A DNA stretch of 64,000 nt from Gemmata sp051859125 (lineage in GTDB: Bacteria > Planctomycetota > Planctomycetia > Gemmatales > Gemmataceae), in NCBI RefSeq assembly GCF_051859125.1, contig NZ_JBHYGG010000057.1, positions 12,600 through 76,599 on the forward strand, read 5' to 3'. This document shows positions 46,586-55,903 of this stretch, piece after piece. The notes beneath the pieces were generated by a model that had not been told where the DNA came from, did not search any database, and saw nothing but the letters and a program-made list of their open reading frames with translations. The position numbers and the translations under genes were made by a program. Position 1 is the stretch's first letter; the number at the start of each line of letters is the position of its first letter.

Positions 46586-48801
46586 CAGGGCGTCTCTTTC
46601 AGGAGCGTGAGTTTCGTGGCGATCAGCTCGGCCTGCTCGCGGCCCGAGCGGTTCGGCATCGCCTCGGCACGCGTGAGGGCCGCGCGGGCCTCGATCGGCT
46701 GGTGGTTCCGCTCGTAGGCGGTCGCCAGCGCGACCACGCACCCGGCCGTCGCGCCGGGGCCGCGGGCGGCGCGCTCCAGCAGGCGGACCGCCTCGGCGGC
46801 GCGGCCGCTCGCGAGGAGCACCGTGCCCACGACTTCGAGGTGCGCCGGCGCCGCGGTCGCCTCGGCGGCGAGGAGCGGGGCGACGGTTCGGAGCGCCGCG
46901 GCCGCGCTCCCCTCGCCCTTGAGTTGCAGTGTGGCGACCGCCGCGATCGCGTCTTGCGTGGCGCGCTGTTCGGGGGGAAGCTGGTTGATCGCCCGCAGCG
47001 CGGCGGCCACGCGGGCCGGGTTCCACACGGGCGGCTTCGACCGGTCCTCGGCGTGCGGCGCCGCGGAGAGTTCGGCGAGCCGGAACAGTGCGTCGGCCCG
47101 CGCCGCCGCCGCGCCGCCCGCGTCGGGGTCGGTCGCGAGCACGAGTTCGGCGGTCGCGGCGACCCACGCGGAACGGTCGGCGTCGGGCGGCGCGTCGAGC
47201 ACGCCCCGGAGGAACGCGACCGCGGCGGCCCTGTTCTTCCCGGGCGCGGCCGCGGCCTTCTTGAACTCGTCGTCGCGGAGGAGCCACAGCCCGGTGCCGA
47301 CGATTACGCGGGCGTGCAGCCGCACCAGCGCCGGGCTCGCGAGGACGGCCGGCTCGCCGAGCGCGGCGAGCGCCTCGCGGGCGTCGAAGAAGTTCCCGGC
47401 GCGGGCGTGGATGCGGGCCTCGGTGCCGCACGCCCACGGGTGGCGCGGGTCGGCGGCGCGGGCCCTGCGGCACGCGACCAGCGCCGCGTCCGGGCGGCCG
47501 ACGACGAGCGCCGTCTCCGCCGCGAGGCACCACCTCACCGGGCTCGGCTTCCCGGTCTCGGCCGACTTCCACATGCGGTCGGCGAGCGCCCGGGTGGCGG
47601 CGTCGGTGCCGTACCTTGCGACGAGAGCCACAAGCTGTTCGAGCAGCACGGGCCGGTCGCCGCACGCCGCGAGGCCGTCGACGAGGTGCTGGACCGCGGC
47701 GGCCGGGTCGCCCGCCTGGAGCGCGAGGACCGCGAGCCCGCGGTACGCCTCGGGCCGCTGGGGTTCCTTCTCGCGCACCGCCAGCCACGCGCGCCGGGTC
47801 CGGTTGTCCACCGCCGCGACCAGCGACTTGAAGCGGTCGGGCGGGAGGCGGGCCGGGTCGGCGGCGCGGATGAGGGCGAGCGCGACGCGGAGCCGCGGGC
47901 CGAGTTCGGCGACCCGGGCCAGGGTGCGGGTGTCGCCGGCCGCGGTCGCCTCGCCCACGGCGTCCTCGGCGAGCCGGTCCACCGCGGCCCAGTACCCGGC
48001 GAGTTCGGGGACCGCGGCCGGGTCGGCGAACGGTTCGAGGTAACAGGTGACGAGCTGGACCTTGGCCGCGGCGGGCGCGGCGGCGGCGGCCGCGGTGCGG
48101 GTGAGCGGGACGAGCTTGCGGAGGGCGACGGCCCGCAGGCCGGTCGCGTCGCGGCCGGTGGCGTCGAACAGCCGCAGCGCGTAGAGGACGCCGTTGAGGC
48201 GGACCCCCGCGGCCGGGTCCTCGGGGTCGGGGAGCAGCGCGAGTTCCCGCTCGGCCGCGGCCGGGTCGCGGAGGTCCTGGAGCGCGTGGTGCGCGACGTA
48301 GCACCGGGCGAGCCAGTTCTTGGGGTACGTCGCGAGCACCTTCTCGGCCTCGCGGGCGGCCTCGGGGAGCCGCTCGGCGGCACGGTGGTGCGCCATCAGC
48401 ACGGCGGCGAGTTCGGGCGCGTCCGCGTCGGCCGAGCCGCGGTCGATCATCTCGCGGTACCGGGCCGGCGTTGGGTCGGCGGGGTTGGCGGCCGCCGCGG
48501 CCGCGAGCGCCGCCCGCATCCCGTCGAGGTCGGCCCTCTGCGCCGCGGCGGTGTAGGCCCCCCACGCGGAGGCCGTGGCGTGGACCGCGTCGCGCTTCTT
48601 GAGGTGGACGCTCGCGTACACTGCGCCCGCGACCGACCCGACCGCCAGCACCAGCACGAACCCGGCCCGGAACCACAGCGGCTGCCTCGCGACCTCGCGC
48701 ATCGCCGCGACGAACGGCGCGGCGGCCGCGGCGCGGGCGCGGGCGAACCGGCTCGGGGGTGCGTCGGGCGGTGCTGGGGCGGTCGGCGGCGCTGGCGTCA
48801 T
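46585..48801 (-). CDS. TPR membrane protein
   Basis: This 738-residue protein has one N-terminal membrane helix (LWFRAGFVLVLAVGSVAGAV, about 42-61) and then repeated helical hairpins such as ELAAVLMAHHRAAERLPEAA, EAYRGLAVLALQAGDPAAAV and LVVGRPDAALVACRRARAAD. The Ala-rich repeats suggest a TPR superhelix in the periplasm or paryphoplasm. Its stop codon shares an A with the start of the downstream TPR gene (TGATG). An ExbD gene lies 82 bases upstream. Confidence 0.8.
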   Translation of the reverse strand: MTPAPPTAPAPPDAPPSRFARARAAAAAPFVAAMREVARQPLWFRAGFVLVLAVGSVAGAVYASVHLKKRDAVHATASAWGAYTAAAQRADLDGMRAALAAAAAANPADPTPARYREMIDRGSADADAPELAAVLMAHHRAAERLPEAAREAEKVLATYPKNWLARCYVAHHALQDLRDPAAAERELALLPDPEDPAAGVRLNGVLYALRLFDATGRDATGLRAVALRKLVPLTRTAAAAAAPAAAKVQLVTCYLEPFADPAAVPELAGYWAAVDRLAEDAVGEATAAGDTRTLARVAELGPRLRVALALIRAADPARLPPDRFKSLVAAVDNRTRRAWLAVREKEPQRPEAYRGLAVLALQAGDPAAAVQHLVDGLAACGDRPVLLEQLVALVARYGTDAATRALADRMWKSAETGKPSPVRWCLAAETALVVGRPDAALVACRRARAADPRHPWACGTEARIHARAGNFFDAREALAALGEPAVLASPALVRLHARVIVGTGLWLLRDDEFKKAAAAPGKNRAAAVAFLRGVLDAPPDADRSAWVAATAELVLATDPDAGGAAAARADALFRLAELSAAPHAEDRSKPPVWNPARVAAALRAINQLPPEQRATQDAIAAVATLQLKGEGSAAAALRTVAPLLAAEATAAPAHLEVVGTVLLASGRAAEAVRLLERAARGPGATAGCVVALATAYERNHQPIEARAALTRAEAMPNRSGREQAELIATKLTLLKETP

Positions 48802-48883
48802 CGAGGTGTCCGCGGGGTCGGGCGACGTGTCGCGGCGGGGCGGAGCGTGGGCCCCGGGGCGACACGAAAGAGCGTCGCCAGTG

Positions 48884-49414
48884 TCAACGGCGCTCCCTGT
48901 CGAGCGGGGTCGTCGAGACGTCGGTGAACCCGGCCTGCACCGCGGCGTCGAACACCTGCACCACCGGTGCCTGCAACAGCTTGTTGCCGATCTCGATCGT
49001 CAACTTCGGGGGCGGGATCTTCGTCCCGCGGGCCGCCGCGGCCTCGCGCCGCTTCGTCTCGGCCGCGACGAGGCCCTTCAGTTCCTTGAGCAGCGCGGCG
49101 GGGTCGGCCCCGAGGTTCTTGTCGTCGGCCCCCAGCTCGGACCGCAGCGTGATCTTCTCGATGGTGCCCTTGTCGGACGCCGTGACCTGCACGACGAACC
49201 GCGCGGGTTTATCGTCTTCGACGTCCAGCGGTTCCTTGATCTCCTGTCCCGTCATGCTCTCCAGCGGCGGGAGACGCAGCGCGATCTGCCCCTCGGTGGG
49301 CGACGGGCGGAACGTGAGGATGAAGAACGCCAGGAGCTGGAACGACATGTCCAGCATCGGGGTGATGGGCAGGTCCGGCTCGACGAGTTCGGTGACGCTG
49401 CGGCGCGAGGACAT
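48884..49414 (-). CDS. ExbD/TolR-family transport energiser
   Basis: This 176-residue protein has the ExbD layout: a short cytoplasmic N-terminus, then the membrane helix PDLPITPMLDMSFQLLAFFIL whose Asp in PMLDM is the proton-conducting residue, then a periplasmic domain with ITLRSELGADDKNL and KLLQAPVVQVFDAAVQAGF. ExbD works with ExbB to power TonB-like outer-membrane transport; no ExbB is in the window. It is upstream of the coupled TPR pair on the same strand and may be part of one locus. Confidence 0.85.
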   Translation of the reverse strand: MSSRRSVTELVEPDLPITPMLDMSFQLLAFFILTFRPSPTEGQIALRLPPLESMTGQEIKEPLDVEDDKPARFVVQVTASDKGTIEKITLRSELGADDKNLGADPAALLKELKGLVAAETKRREAAAARGTKIPPPKLTIEIGNKLLQAPVVQVFDAAVQAGFTDVSTTPLDRERR

Positions 49415-49541
49415 GGGGGGCGCTCCGGGTGCGAAGTGTGCGGGCCGCAGGGTCACCCGCGGCCCGGCACTCCGTTCTAGCACGCCGCCGACCGTTCGCC
49501 AATCAGAATCACTCCGCCGGGGAACCGCAGGTGGCTCTCGG

Positions 49542-49636
49542 CAGGTCACTCGCTCCGCGGGTCATCCCGGGGCCGATTCGCGACCCCCGGGAACCTCCGG
49601 GGCGCCGGGGTGCGACTCGCGGAGCGAGTCGCCTAC
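49542..49636. repeat. Dispersed element with GACTCGC palindromes
   Basis: A left arm (49542-49565, AGGTCACTCGCTCCGCGG ...) and a right arm (49610-49636, ... GCGGAGCGAGTCGCCTAC) are mirrored with several mismatches, relatives of 42443-42539. They lie between exbD and rpiB. Confidence 0.65.
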
Positions 49637-49649
49637 CGTATGGCCGCAC

Positions 49650-50108
49650 TCACTTGCCCTGCGGGTCGTGGGCCTTTTCGTAGGCGGCGACCTTCTCGAT
49701 GCGGCGGGCGTGGCGGCCGCCCTCGAAGTCGGTGGCGAGCCACGACTGCACCATGCGCTCGATCTGCTCCTCGCCGATCAGGTCGGCCGAGAGGCACATG
49801 ACGTTCGCGTCGTTGTGGCGGCGGCTCAACTCGGCGTCCACGATGTCGCGGCAGTTGGCCGCGCGCACCCCGCTGACCTTGTTGGCGGCGATGCACATGC
49901 CGTGGCCGGTCCCGCAGATCAGGATGCCGCGGTCCACCGCCCCGGTGCGGACCGCCTCGGAGACCGTGATCGCGAAGTCCGGGTAGTCGACGCTCGCCTG
50001 CCCGGCGGCGCCCATGTCGCGGCCCTCGTGGCCGAGGTCCTTGAGCAGCGCGAGCAGCCGGTGCTTGATCCCGACCCCGCGGTGGTCGTTCCCCACGGCG
50101 ATCTTCAT
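49650..50108 (-). CDS. rpiB: Ribose-5-phosphate isomerase B
   Basis: RpiB interconverts ribulose 5-phosphate and ribose 5-phosphate. The N-terminal KIAVGNDHRGVGIKHRLL, the SVDYPDFAITVSEAV loop, the catalytic Cys in GILICGTGHGMCIAANKV and RRHNDANVMCLSADLIG are canonical. At 152 residues it is of normal length. Its start overlaps the stop of the YrdC/phosphatase fusion (ATGA), giving coupling. The same genes are neighbours in Bacillus (ywlC, ywlE, rpiB). Confidence 0.94.
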   Translation of the reverse strand: MKIAVGNDHRGVGIKHRLLALLKDLGHEGRDMGAAGQASVDYPDFAITVSEAVRTGAVDRGILICGTGHGMCIAANKVSGVRAANCRDIVDAELSRRHNDANVMCLSADLIGEEQIERMVQSWLATDFEGGRHARRIEKVAAYEKAHDPQGK

Positions 50109-51196
50109 TGGCCTGTCCACTCCGGAAGTAGGCGTTCCAGGTTCGCGAGGATGGTCCGGGCGCACGCGCGGTACACGTCGGTGCCCGCGCCGATCGGGTC
50201 GTCGAGGTCGGCGTCGCCGCACAGCAGCCGCGGCGCCGGCCCGACCCCCGGGAACCGGGCCGCCAGCGCCGCCGCGTGCCCCCGGGTCATCGTAATCACG
50301 TCGTCGGCCGCCGCCAGCAGTTGCGGGTTCACCGCCCGGCTCTCGTGCCCGTCGAGCCGCGCCCCGAACTCGGCCGCCACCGTCACCGAGTCGTCGGCCG
50401 CCGGGTCGCCCCCGTGCGTCGCCACCCCCGCCGAGAGCATCCAGAGCCCGCGGCGGGGCAGCTCCTCGGGGTCGCACCCGAGCTTGTCGGCCAGCAGCTT
50501 CTTCGCGAGCGCCTCGGCCAGCGGGCTGCGGCACGTGTTCCCGGTGCAGACGAACAGCACGATCCGGGCGGCGAACTTCTCCAGTTCCTCGACCGCGAAC
50601 AGGCCGGGCTCCGTAACCTCGAACCCCGCGCCGCGGAACGTCGCAACGGTCGGCGTGCCCGCGACCTCCAGTTCCCCCGCGGACACCGCCATCGCGCCGT
50701 CGTCGTCGGCCAGGTCGAGCGCGGCCTCGGCGGTCGGCCGGAACGTGTCCGCGACCAGCACCGGGAGCGTCAGCGCCGGGACCAGCGCCTCGCAGACCGG
50801 GTGCTCGGGGCACCGGAACCGCACGGGGCCACCGGCGGCGAGCGCGTCGCGGACCGCGGCCGGCCACTCGGTCGGCCACCGCGGGTCGCCCGCGACGGCC
50901 AGGGCGAGCGGCCCCGGCCACGCCCGGTACATGAGCCGCCGCGCCACCGTCGAGACCGGGAGCCCGAGCCCCTGCGGGTCCTCGGCGTTCCACGCCAGCA
51001 CGGCCGGGGGGGCCGCGCCGCCGGCGGCGAGGGCCGCGAGCTGCCGGGCCGCGTCGGGGGCGGCCGGGTTGACCAGCGCGACGTACCCGCAGTCCCCGGG
51101 GAGCACGACGACCCGGCCGGCCTCGATCGCCTCCCGGGTCACGCTCAGCACTTCGGCGGGGTCGACGGCCGGGTTCCAGTCCAGGACCGTCGCCAT
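50105..51196 (-). CDS. YrdC-like domain fused to a YwlE-type low-molecular-weight phosphatase
   Basis: This 363-residue protein has two parts. Residues about 1-205 resemble YrdC/Sua5 (TREAIEAGRVVVLPGDCGYV, RRLMYRAWPGPLALAV, and the late TPTVATFRGAGFEVTEPG), but the substrate-binding PT[DE]TVYGL is replaced by PGDCGYVAL and no KxR motif is visible. Residues about 210-363 are a low-molecular-weight phosphatase: P-loop VCTGNTCRSPLAEAL and catalytic Asp in DLDDPIGAG. Thr in the P-loop CTGNTCRS matches YwlE protein-arginine phosphatases rather than tyrosine phosphatases. Whether the YrdC part still makes threonylcarbamoyl-AMP is doubtful. Confidence 0.85.
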   Translation of the reverse strand: MATVLDWNPAVDPAEVLSVTREAIEAGRVVVLPGDCGYVALVNPAAPDAARQLAALAAGGAAPPAVLAWNAEDPQGLGLPVSTVARRLMYRAWPGPLALAVAGDPRWPTEWPAAVRDALAAGGPVRFRCPEHPVCEALVPALTLPVLVADTFRPTAEAALDLADDDGAMAVSAGELEVAGTPTVATFRGAGFEVTEPGLFAVEELEKFAARIVLFVCTGNTCRSPLAEALAKKLLADKLGCDPEELPRRGLWMLSAGVATHGGDPAADDSVTVAAEFGARLDGHESRAVNPQLLAAADDVITMTRGHAAALAARFPGVGPAPRLLCGDADLDDPIGAGTDVYRACARTILANLERLLPEWTGQ

Positions 51197-51238
51197 GTCT
51201 GTACGTCTCCGGTTCGGCCGGCGAGGGGCAAGACTCAG

Positions 51239-51336
51239 AACCAGAGGACGGACGCTCGGAGCGACAGGGCCAGAAGACGACGACGAGCCCGTTTCGTTTC
51301 CTGCTGTTCTGTCCGCCGGGCCCCTGTCCTCTGGTT
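51239..51336. repeat. Inverted repeat with AACCAGAGGAC ends
   Basis: AACCAGAGGAC (51239-51249) pairs with GTCCTCTGGTT (51326-51336), and further CTGTCC/GGACAG elements lie inside. It occupies the gap between the fusion gene and the thioredoxin-like gene. Confidence 0.65.
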
Positions 51337-51373
51337 AATGTATTGCGGCCGGCGCGAATTGTCACGGGGCGGG

Positions 51374-51997
51374 TCAATCGTCCTTCTTCGGGTTGAACTT
51401 GATGCGGCACCCGGCGGCGGCGCTGGTCTCGGCGGCCTCGACCTTCTTCCCGGCCAGCGCGGCCGCCACCGCGGCCTCGACGTACCTGGTACTGGGTTCT
51501 TCCGGCGGCGACTTGTCGTCGAGCGCCCCGGCGTAGAGGACGGTGCGATCCCTGCCGAGGACGAAGAACTCGGGGGTGTAGGTCGCGCCGTACCTGCGGG
51601 CGATCTCCTGGGTCGGGTCGAACAGGTACGCGAACGGGAACTTCTTCTTCTCGGCGCGGACTCTCATGGCGGGGAGCGCGTCGTCGCGGCCCGTGTTCAC
51701 GTTGATGGCGACGACCGCGACCTTCGCGTCCGGCCCGGCGTGCGCGGCGGCGAGCGCGACGATGCGGTCCTCGTAGTCCTTCGCGACCGGGCAACTGTTG
51801 CAGGTGAACACGACGACGACGACCTCCTTGTCCTTGAGGTCGGCGAGCGCGTGCTTCTTGCCGTCGGTCCCTTCGAGCCCCTCCCACGCGGGGGCCGCGT
51901 CGCCCGGCGCGAGCACCTTGTTGAACTTCCCCGGCCCCGCACCCGCGAGCGACGGGGCGGCGAGTAGCGCGACGAGCAACGTGAGCAGTCGGGTCAT
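51374..51997 (-). CDS. Secreted thioredoxin-fold (AhpC/TSA-type) protein
   Basis: This 207-residue protein has a signal peptide (MTRLLTLLVALLAAPSLAGA) and a redoxin domain: PAWEGLEGTDGKKHALADL, VVVVVFTCNSCPVAKDYEDR with a CxxC active site, VVAINVN, KFPFAYLFDPTQEIARRYGA and TYTPEFFVLGRDR. It resembles planctomycete redoxins with a FTCNxCP centre. The C-terminus carries KVEAAETSAAAGCRIKFNPK, a GC-x-IKF tail often seen with this family. It could act in disulphide exchange at the envelope. Confidence 0.87.
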   Translation of the reverse strand: MTRLLTLLVALLAAPSLAGAGPGKFNKVLAPGDAAPAWEGLEGTDGKKHALADLKDKEVVVVVFTCNSCPVAKDYEDRIVALAAAHAGPDAKVAVVAINVNTGRDDALPAMRVRAEKKKFPFAYLFDPTQEIARRYGATYTPEFFVLGRDRTVLYAGALDDKSPPEEPSTRYVEAAVAAALAGKKVEAAETSAAAGCRIKFNPKKDD

Positions 51998-52013
51998 GGG
52001 TCGGCCTCGTGGG

Positions 52014-53741
52014 TTACTTCGCGCCGCGGCTCTTGAGGAGCGCGACGATGTCGGGGTCCGAATACGTGTTGGTGTACCCGAGGGGCGTCTTCTCGTCCTT
52101 GTCGGCAGCGTTGGCGTCGGCCCCGGCAGTGAGCAGCAGGCGGACGGCTTCGACGTTCTCGCGTTCGACCGCCACGTGCAGGGGCGTGCGGCCGTTCTTG
52201 TCCGCAGCGTTCACATCGGCCTTCGCGTCCAAGAGGGCCTCCGCTACCGCGTGCTTGCCCGATTCGACCGCGTCGTGGAGCGGGGTTCGACCGTCCCCGC
52301 TCCGGGCGTTGACGTCCGCTCCTGCGCCGATGAGTTGATTCGCGACTGCCGCCGTTTCAGCCGAGTGGAGGAGTGCATATCCGGAGTGCCTTTGCCAGTT
52401 GACGTTGGCCCCGCGGCGGAGCAGCAGCTCGATGGTACTTGGGTGCCTCCCCCAGACCCCGGCCATCAGTGCGCTGTTGTCCCCGGCCTCGATCGGGACG
52501 CCCATGTCGAGGAGGAGCGCAACGAGGTCGTTGTGGCCCTTGAACGCGGCCATTTCCAGCACCGAAAAGTGCTGATGGGTCGCAAATGCGAGCAGCGGCA
52601 CGGCCTCGATCAGCATTCGCGCGTACGCCTCGTCGCCGATCTCGAGCGCCGAGAACAGGTCCAGGGGAACGCCCGCGTTGCGGAGGATGCGGATCACGGC
52701 GGCGCGGTTGTCGCCCCCGGCTCGGGACATGGCGACCATTCCGGTAGTTCCGCGAACGCTGGCCTTCTGATCGAGTAGGAACCGGATCATCTCGACCCGC
52801 CCGAACATGGCCGCGCACTGGAGCGGTGTCTCCCCCAGCAGCGCGTCACGGCTGTTCATGTCCGCGCCGGCTTCGAGCAGTAGCTTTGCCGTCTCGACGT
52901 GGCCCTTGTCCGCTGCGTAGTGCAGGAGCGTTTGCCCGTTATCCGTCATGAATCCTTTTGAGTAGCGAATGGGCTTGAACCGGCCCTTGGACTTGGCCCC
53001 GGCCGTGAGGAGGACGCGAACGACGTCCGGATGGGCGAGGGCGTAAAAGAGTGCCGGGTTCGGTGACCGGTCCTCGTCGACCGCGTTCGGGTTTGCCGCG
53101 CTGTCGAGTAAAAGTTGCACGGTGGGGGCGTGGCCGCCGCTCACCGCTGCGACTACGAGTTTGTCGTTCCGGGCCAGGGCGGGGGCGGCCAGAAGCGCCG
53201 CACGAAGACGGTTCGTGTCGCCGATGAATGCGGCCGTGAGGGGGTCACACGTCGCGCCCGCGGCGACGAGCACCCGGGCGACGCCCAGGTGGCGGGCCGC
53301 GTCAGGCAGTATGTATCGCCCGCACTGGTCCACGGCATCGGCCAGGGGCGTTCTCCCGTGCTGGTCTCTGGCATCGATGTCCGCGCCGTTGGCGATGAGG
53401 AACCGTGCCACGCTCGGCGTCGATGCGAAGTGGAGTGGGGTTCTTCCGTGAATGTCCGAGGCGCCCGTCCTGGCCCCGCGACGCAGGAGGTACCGGGCCA
53501 GTTCCGCGTCCCCGCACTCGGCCGCGGAGTGGAGCGGGGTGCGTGCGAAGACGTCGCTCCGGGTGCGGGCCAGCGCCGGCTTCGCAGCGAGGCACCGCTT
53601 GGCCTTCTCCAACTCACCCGGCTCACGCTCCCCCCGACCCAACAGGAAGTGGAACCGGGCGACCTCGTCGGCTGAGACGTCGCCGGGCGGGTCGACCGCG
53701 ACGAGGGCCATTGCGAGCGAGCCGGCGAGCAGTGCCATCAT
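52014..53741 (-). CDS. Secreted ankyrin-repeat protein
   Basis: This 575-residue protein starts with a short hydrophobic signal (MMALLAGSLAMALVAV) and contains about twelve ankyrin units, for example RTPLHSAAECGDAELARYLL, QTLLHYAADKGHVETAKLLL, EAGADMNSRDALLGETPLQC, SVLEMAAFKGHNDLVALLLD, RTPLHDAVESGKHAVAEALL and RTPLHVAVERENVEAVRLLL. Ankyrin arrays bind proteins; the partner is unknown. GAGG lies 6 bases before ATG 53741. Codon use is slightly less GC-rich than in the neighbours. Confidence 0.9.
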   Translation of the reverse strand: MMALLAGSLAMALVAVDPPGDVSADEVARFHFLLGRGEREPGELEKAKRCLAAKPALARTRSDVFARTPLHSAAECGDAELARYLLRRGARTGASDIHGRTPLHFASTPSVARFLIANGADIDARDQHGRTPLADAVDQCGRYILPDAARHLGVARVLVAAGATCDPLTAAFIGDTNRLRAALLAAPALARNDKLVVAAVSGGHAPTVQLLLDSAANPNAVDEDRSPNPALFYALAHPDVVRVLLTAGAKSKGRFKPIRYSKGFMTDNGQTLLHYAADKGHVETAKLLLEAGADMNSRDALLGETPLQCAAMFGRVEMIRFLLDQKASVRGTTGMVAMSRAGGDNRAAVIRILRNAGVPLDLFSALEIGDEAYARMLIEAVPLLAFATHQHFSVLEMAAFKGHNDLVALLLDMGVPIEAGDNSALMAGVWGRHPSTIELLLRRGANVNWQRHSGYALLHSAETAAVANQLIGAGADVNARSGDGRTPLHDAVESGKHAVAEALLDAKADVNAADKNGRTPLHVAVERENVEAVRLLLTAGADANAADKDEKTPLGYTNTYSDPDIVALLKSRGAK

Positions 53742-53765
53742 GGCAGACCTCGGTGAGTGCTTCTC

Positions 53766-55613
53766 CTACTTAGGTACCATCAGCGTAAACGGGTACACGA
53801 ACGCTTGCAGCGCCGTGAGCAGGCCGACGATGCTCGCCAGCAGGATGCTGTGCCCGATCACCGCCTTGAAGATGTCCGCCTCCTTGCCGATCTGGTTCGT
53901 GCCGGCCGTCGCCACGCAGATGCTCTGCGCGTCGATCATCTTCCCCATCACGCCGCCGGTGCTGTTCGCCGTGCAGATCAGCGTCTGCGCCTGGTCGAGA
54001 GTCAGGTTCGACATCGCCCCCTCGTGGTGGGCGGTCCACACCTCGGTCGCGGTGATCTTCTGCAAGCCGCCGAACAGCGCGTTGCTCCCCGCGTCGGTGC
54101 CGGTCAGGAACACGCCGAGCCAGCCGAGCATCGCGGCGAAGAACGGGTACAGCACCCCCGTCGCGGCGAACGCCACCCCGAGCGTCGCGTCCATGCCGGC
54201 GTACTTGGTGACGTAGCTGAGCCCGAGCATGAACGCGATCGTCGGGATCGGGATCCGCATCTGGTACACGGTCTTGCGGACCACGCTCGCGACCTGCGTC
54301 GCCGACATGCGGAGCAGGAACATCGACAGGACCGCGCCGAGCAGCACCGGGGTGCCCGGGGCGGTGAGCCAGGTGAACTTGAACACCGCCGCTTCGAGCT
54401 TGTCCTCGTCCTTCGTGCCGGGCGGCACGAGCGCCTCGGCCCGCTGCACCTGCTTGTGCAGGCCGGCGATCGGCACGTCGTAGTACGACTTGAGCCCGAA
54501 CAGGTCGAGCGGGCCGCCGCTGTCCTTCTCCAACTGCTTGACGACCCCGGACCCGACGAGGCACAGCGCCATCAGGATCCACGGCATCCACGCCAGCGTG
54601 ACCGACCCGAGCGTGAGCGGCGCTTCTGATGCGGGCGTCTTCGGCGCTTCGAGCAACTCGCGAACCTCTTCCTGGGCGTGCTCGGCCTGGAAGTCGTGCC
54701 CGTGCTTCTTGTCCTCACTCCGCGGTGCGGGTTCGGTGGCCTGCGCTTCCTCCGGGAACCGCCACTGGGCCCTGGGCTTCCACACGAACTTGAGGAACAG
54801 CGCCAGGGTGACGAGCGAGAAGATGCCGCCGCCGATGTCGGTGAGCTGCCAGATCGGGGGGAACCCGTAGGCGTGGGCGGTCGCGAAGATGAACTGGAAC
54901 ACCGCGAACGACCCGCCCCCGACCGCCAGCGCCGGCCAGATCGCGAGCGTCTCGCGCCACGTGCACATCGTCTTGACCATGTACAGCGGGATCAGGCACG
55001 ACAGGAACGGGAGCTGGTGCCCGCACATGATGCTGATCTTGTCGGCGTCGATGCCGCTGGACGTTTGCAGCGTCATGATCGGCACGCCGAGCCCGCCGTA
55101 GCACACCGGGGAGGTGTTCGCGATCAGGCAGATGACCGCGGCCCGGAACGGCGGCACCCCGAGCCCGACGAGCATGGCCCCGCAGATGGCGACCGGCGAC
55201 CCGGCCCCGGCGGCCCCCTCCATGAACGCGCCGAACGCGAACCCGATGAGCACCGCCTGGATGCGGGCGTCCTGGCTCAGGCTCCCGATCGACCGGCGGA
55301 TGACGGTGAACTGCCCGGTCTCGACGGTGATGTTGTACAGCACCATCGCCGCGAACACGGTCCACCCGATCGGGAGCAGCCCGAACGCGGCCCCGTACAC
55401 GAACGACGCGCCGGCCATCTCCAGCGGCATCCCGTACACGGTCGCGGCCAGCACGAGGGCCACGACGCTCCCCGCGGCCCCGGCCCAGCTCGCGAGCCAC
55501 CGGCGGCCGACGAGCAGGTAGAAGAGCACGAGCACCGGCAGCGCGGCGACGATCGTGGAGAGGACCCGGACCCCGAGCGGGTTCAGATCCTGAACGTAGG
55601 CGGCGAGCAGCAT
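53766..55613 (-). CDS. L-lactate permease family transporter
   Basis: This integral membrane protein (615 residues, about 12-14 helices) has the LctP pattern: NPLGVRVLSTIVAALPVLVL near the start, GAFMEGAAGAGSPVAICGAM, then VICLIANTSPVCYGGLGVPI and the late GWLGVFLTGTDAGSNALFGG, SNLTLDQAQTLICTANSTGG and MGKMIDAQSICVATAG. It imports L-lactate or glycolate with protons. ATG 55613 (MLLAAYVQDLNPLG) aligns with family N-termini; ATG 55640 adds nine residues. A charged insert (about 290-340, EDKKHGHDFQAEHAQEEVRE) lies in a cytoplasmic loop. Confidence 0.9.
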   Translation of the reverse strand: MLLAAYVQDLNPLGVRVLSTIVAALPVLVLFYLLVGRRWLASWAGAAGSVVALVLAATVYGMPLEMAGASFVYGAAFGLLPIGWTVFAAMVLYNITVETGQFTVIRRSIGSLSQDARIQAVLIGFAFGAFMEGAAGAGSPVAICGAMLVGLGVPPFRAAVICLIANTSPVCYGGLGVPIMTLQTSSGIDADKISIMCGHQLPFLSCLIPLYMVKTMCTWRETLAIWPALAVGGGSFAVFQFIFATAHAYGFPPIWQLTDIGGGIFSLVTLALFLKFVWKPRAQWRFPEEAQATEPAPRSEDKKHGHDFQAEHAQEEVRELLEAPKTPASEAPLTLGSVTLAWMPWILMALCLVGSGVVKQLEKDSGGPLDLFGLKSYYDVPIAGLHKQVQRAEALVPPGTKDEDKLEAAVFKFTWLTAPGTPVLLGAVLSMFLLRMSATQVASVVRKTVYQMRIPIPTIAFMLGLSYVTKYAGMDATLGVAFAATGVLYPFFAAMLGWLGVFLTGTDAGSNALFGGLQKITATEVWTAHHEGAMSNLTLDQAQTLICTANSTGGVMGKMIDAQSICVATAGTNQIGKEADIFKAVIGHSILLASIVGLLTALQAFVYPFTLMVPK

Positions 55614-55903
55614 GGGAGAGCTCTGTGGCGGGTGTGACATTCCGAATCTATGCGGCCGCCGGGGTCCGGGCCAGAACCGTGTTCGCGTTCCGGCCGCGCC
55701 ACCGGCCCGATCGGCACAGTCCCTTTGTCCCCTCGCGGGGGGCGGCGGGGCGGGTGGTAAAGTGGTCCGCTCCCGTTAAGTGGGCGGTTTGGGGGCGTCG
55801 AGAGAAGGTGCGTGACCCGTAGCGTTCAGGTCGACCTTTCCCACACCACCGGGACCCACCTGCGGCGGGACCGCCGACGCCCGGTTGATACGGAGACTCC
55901 GCG

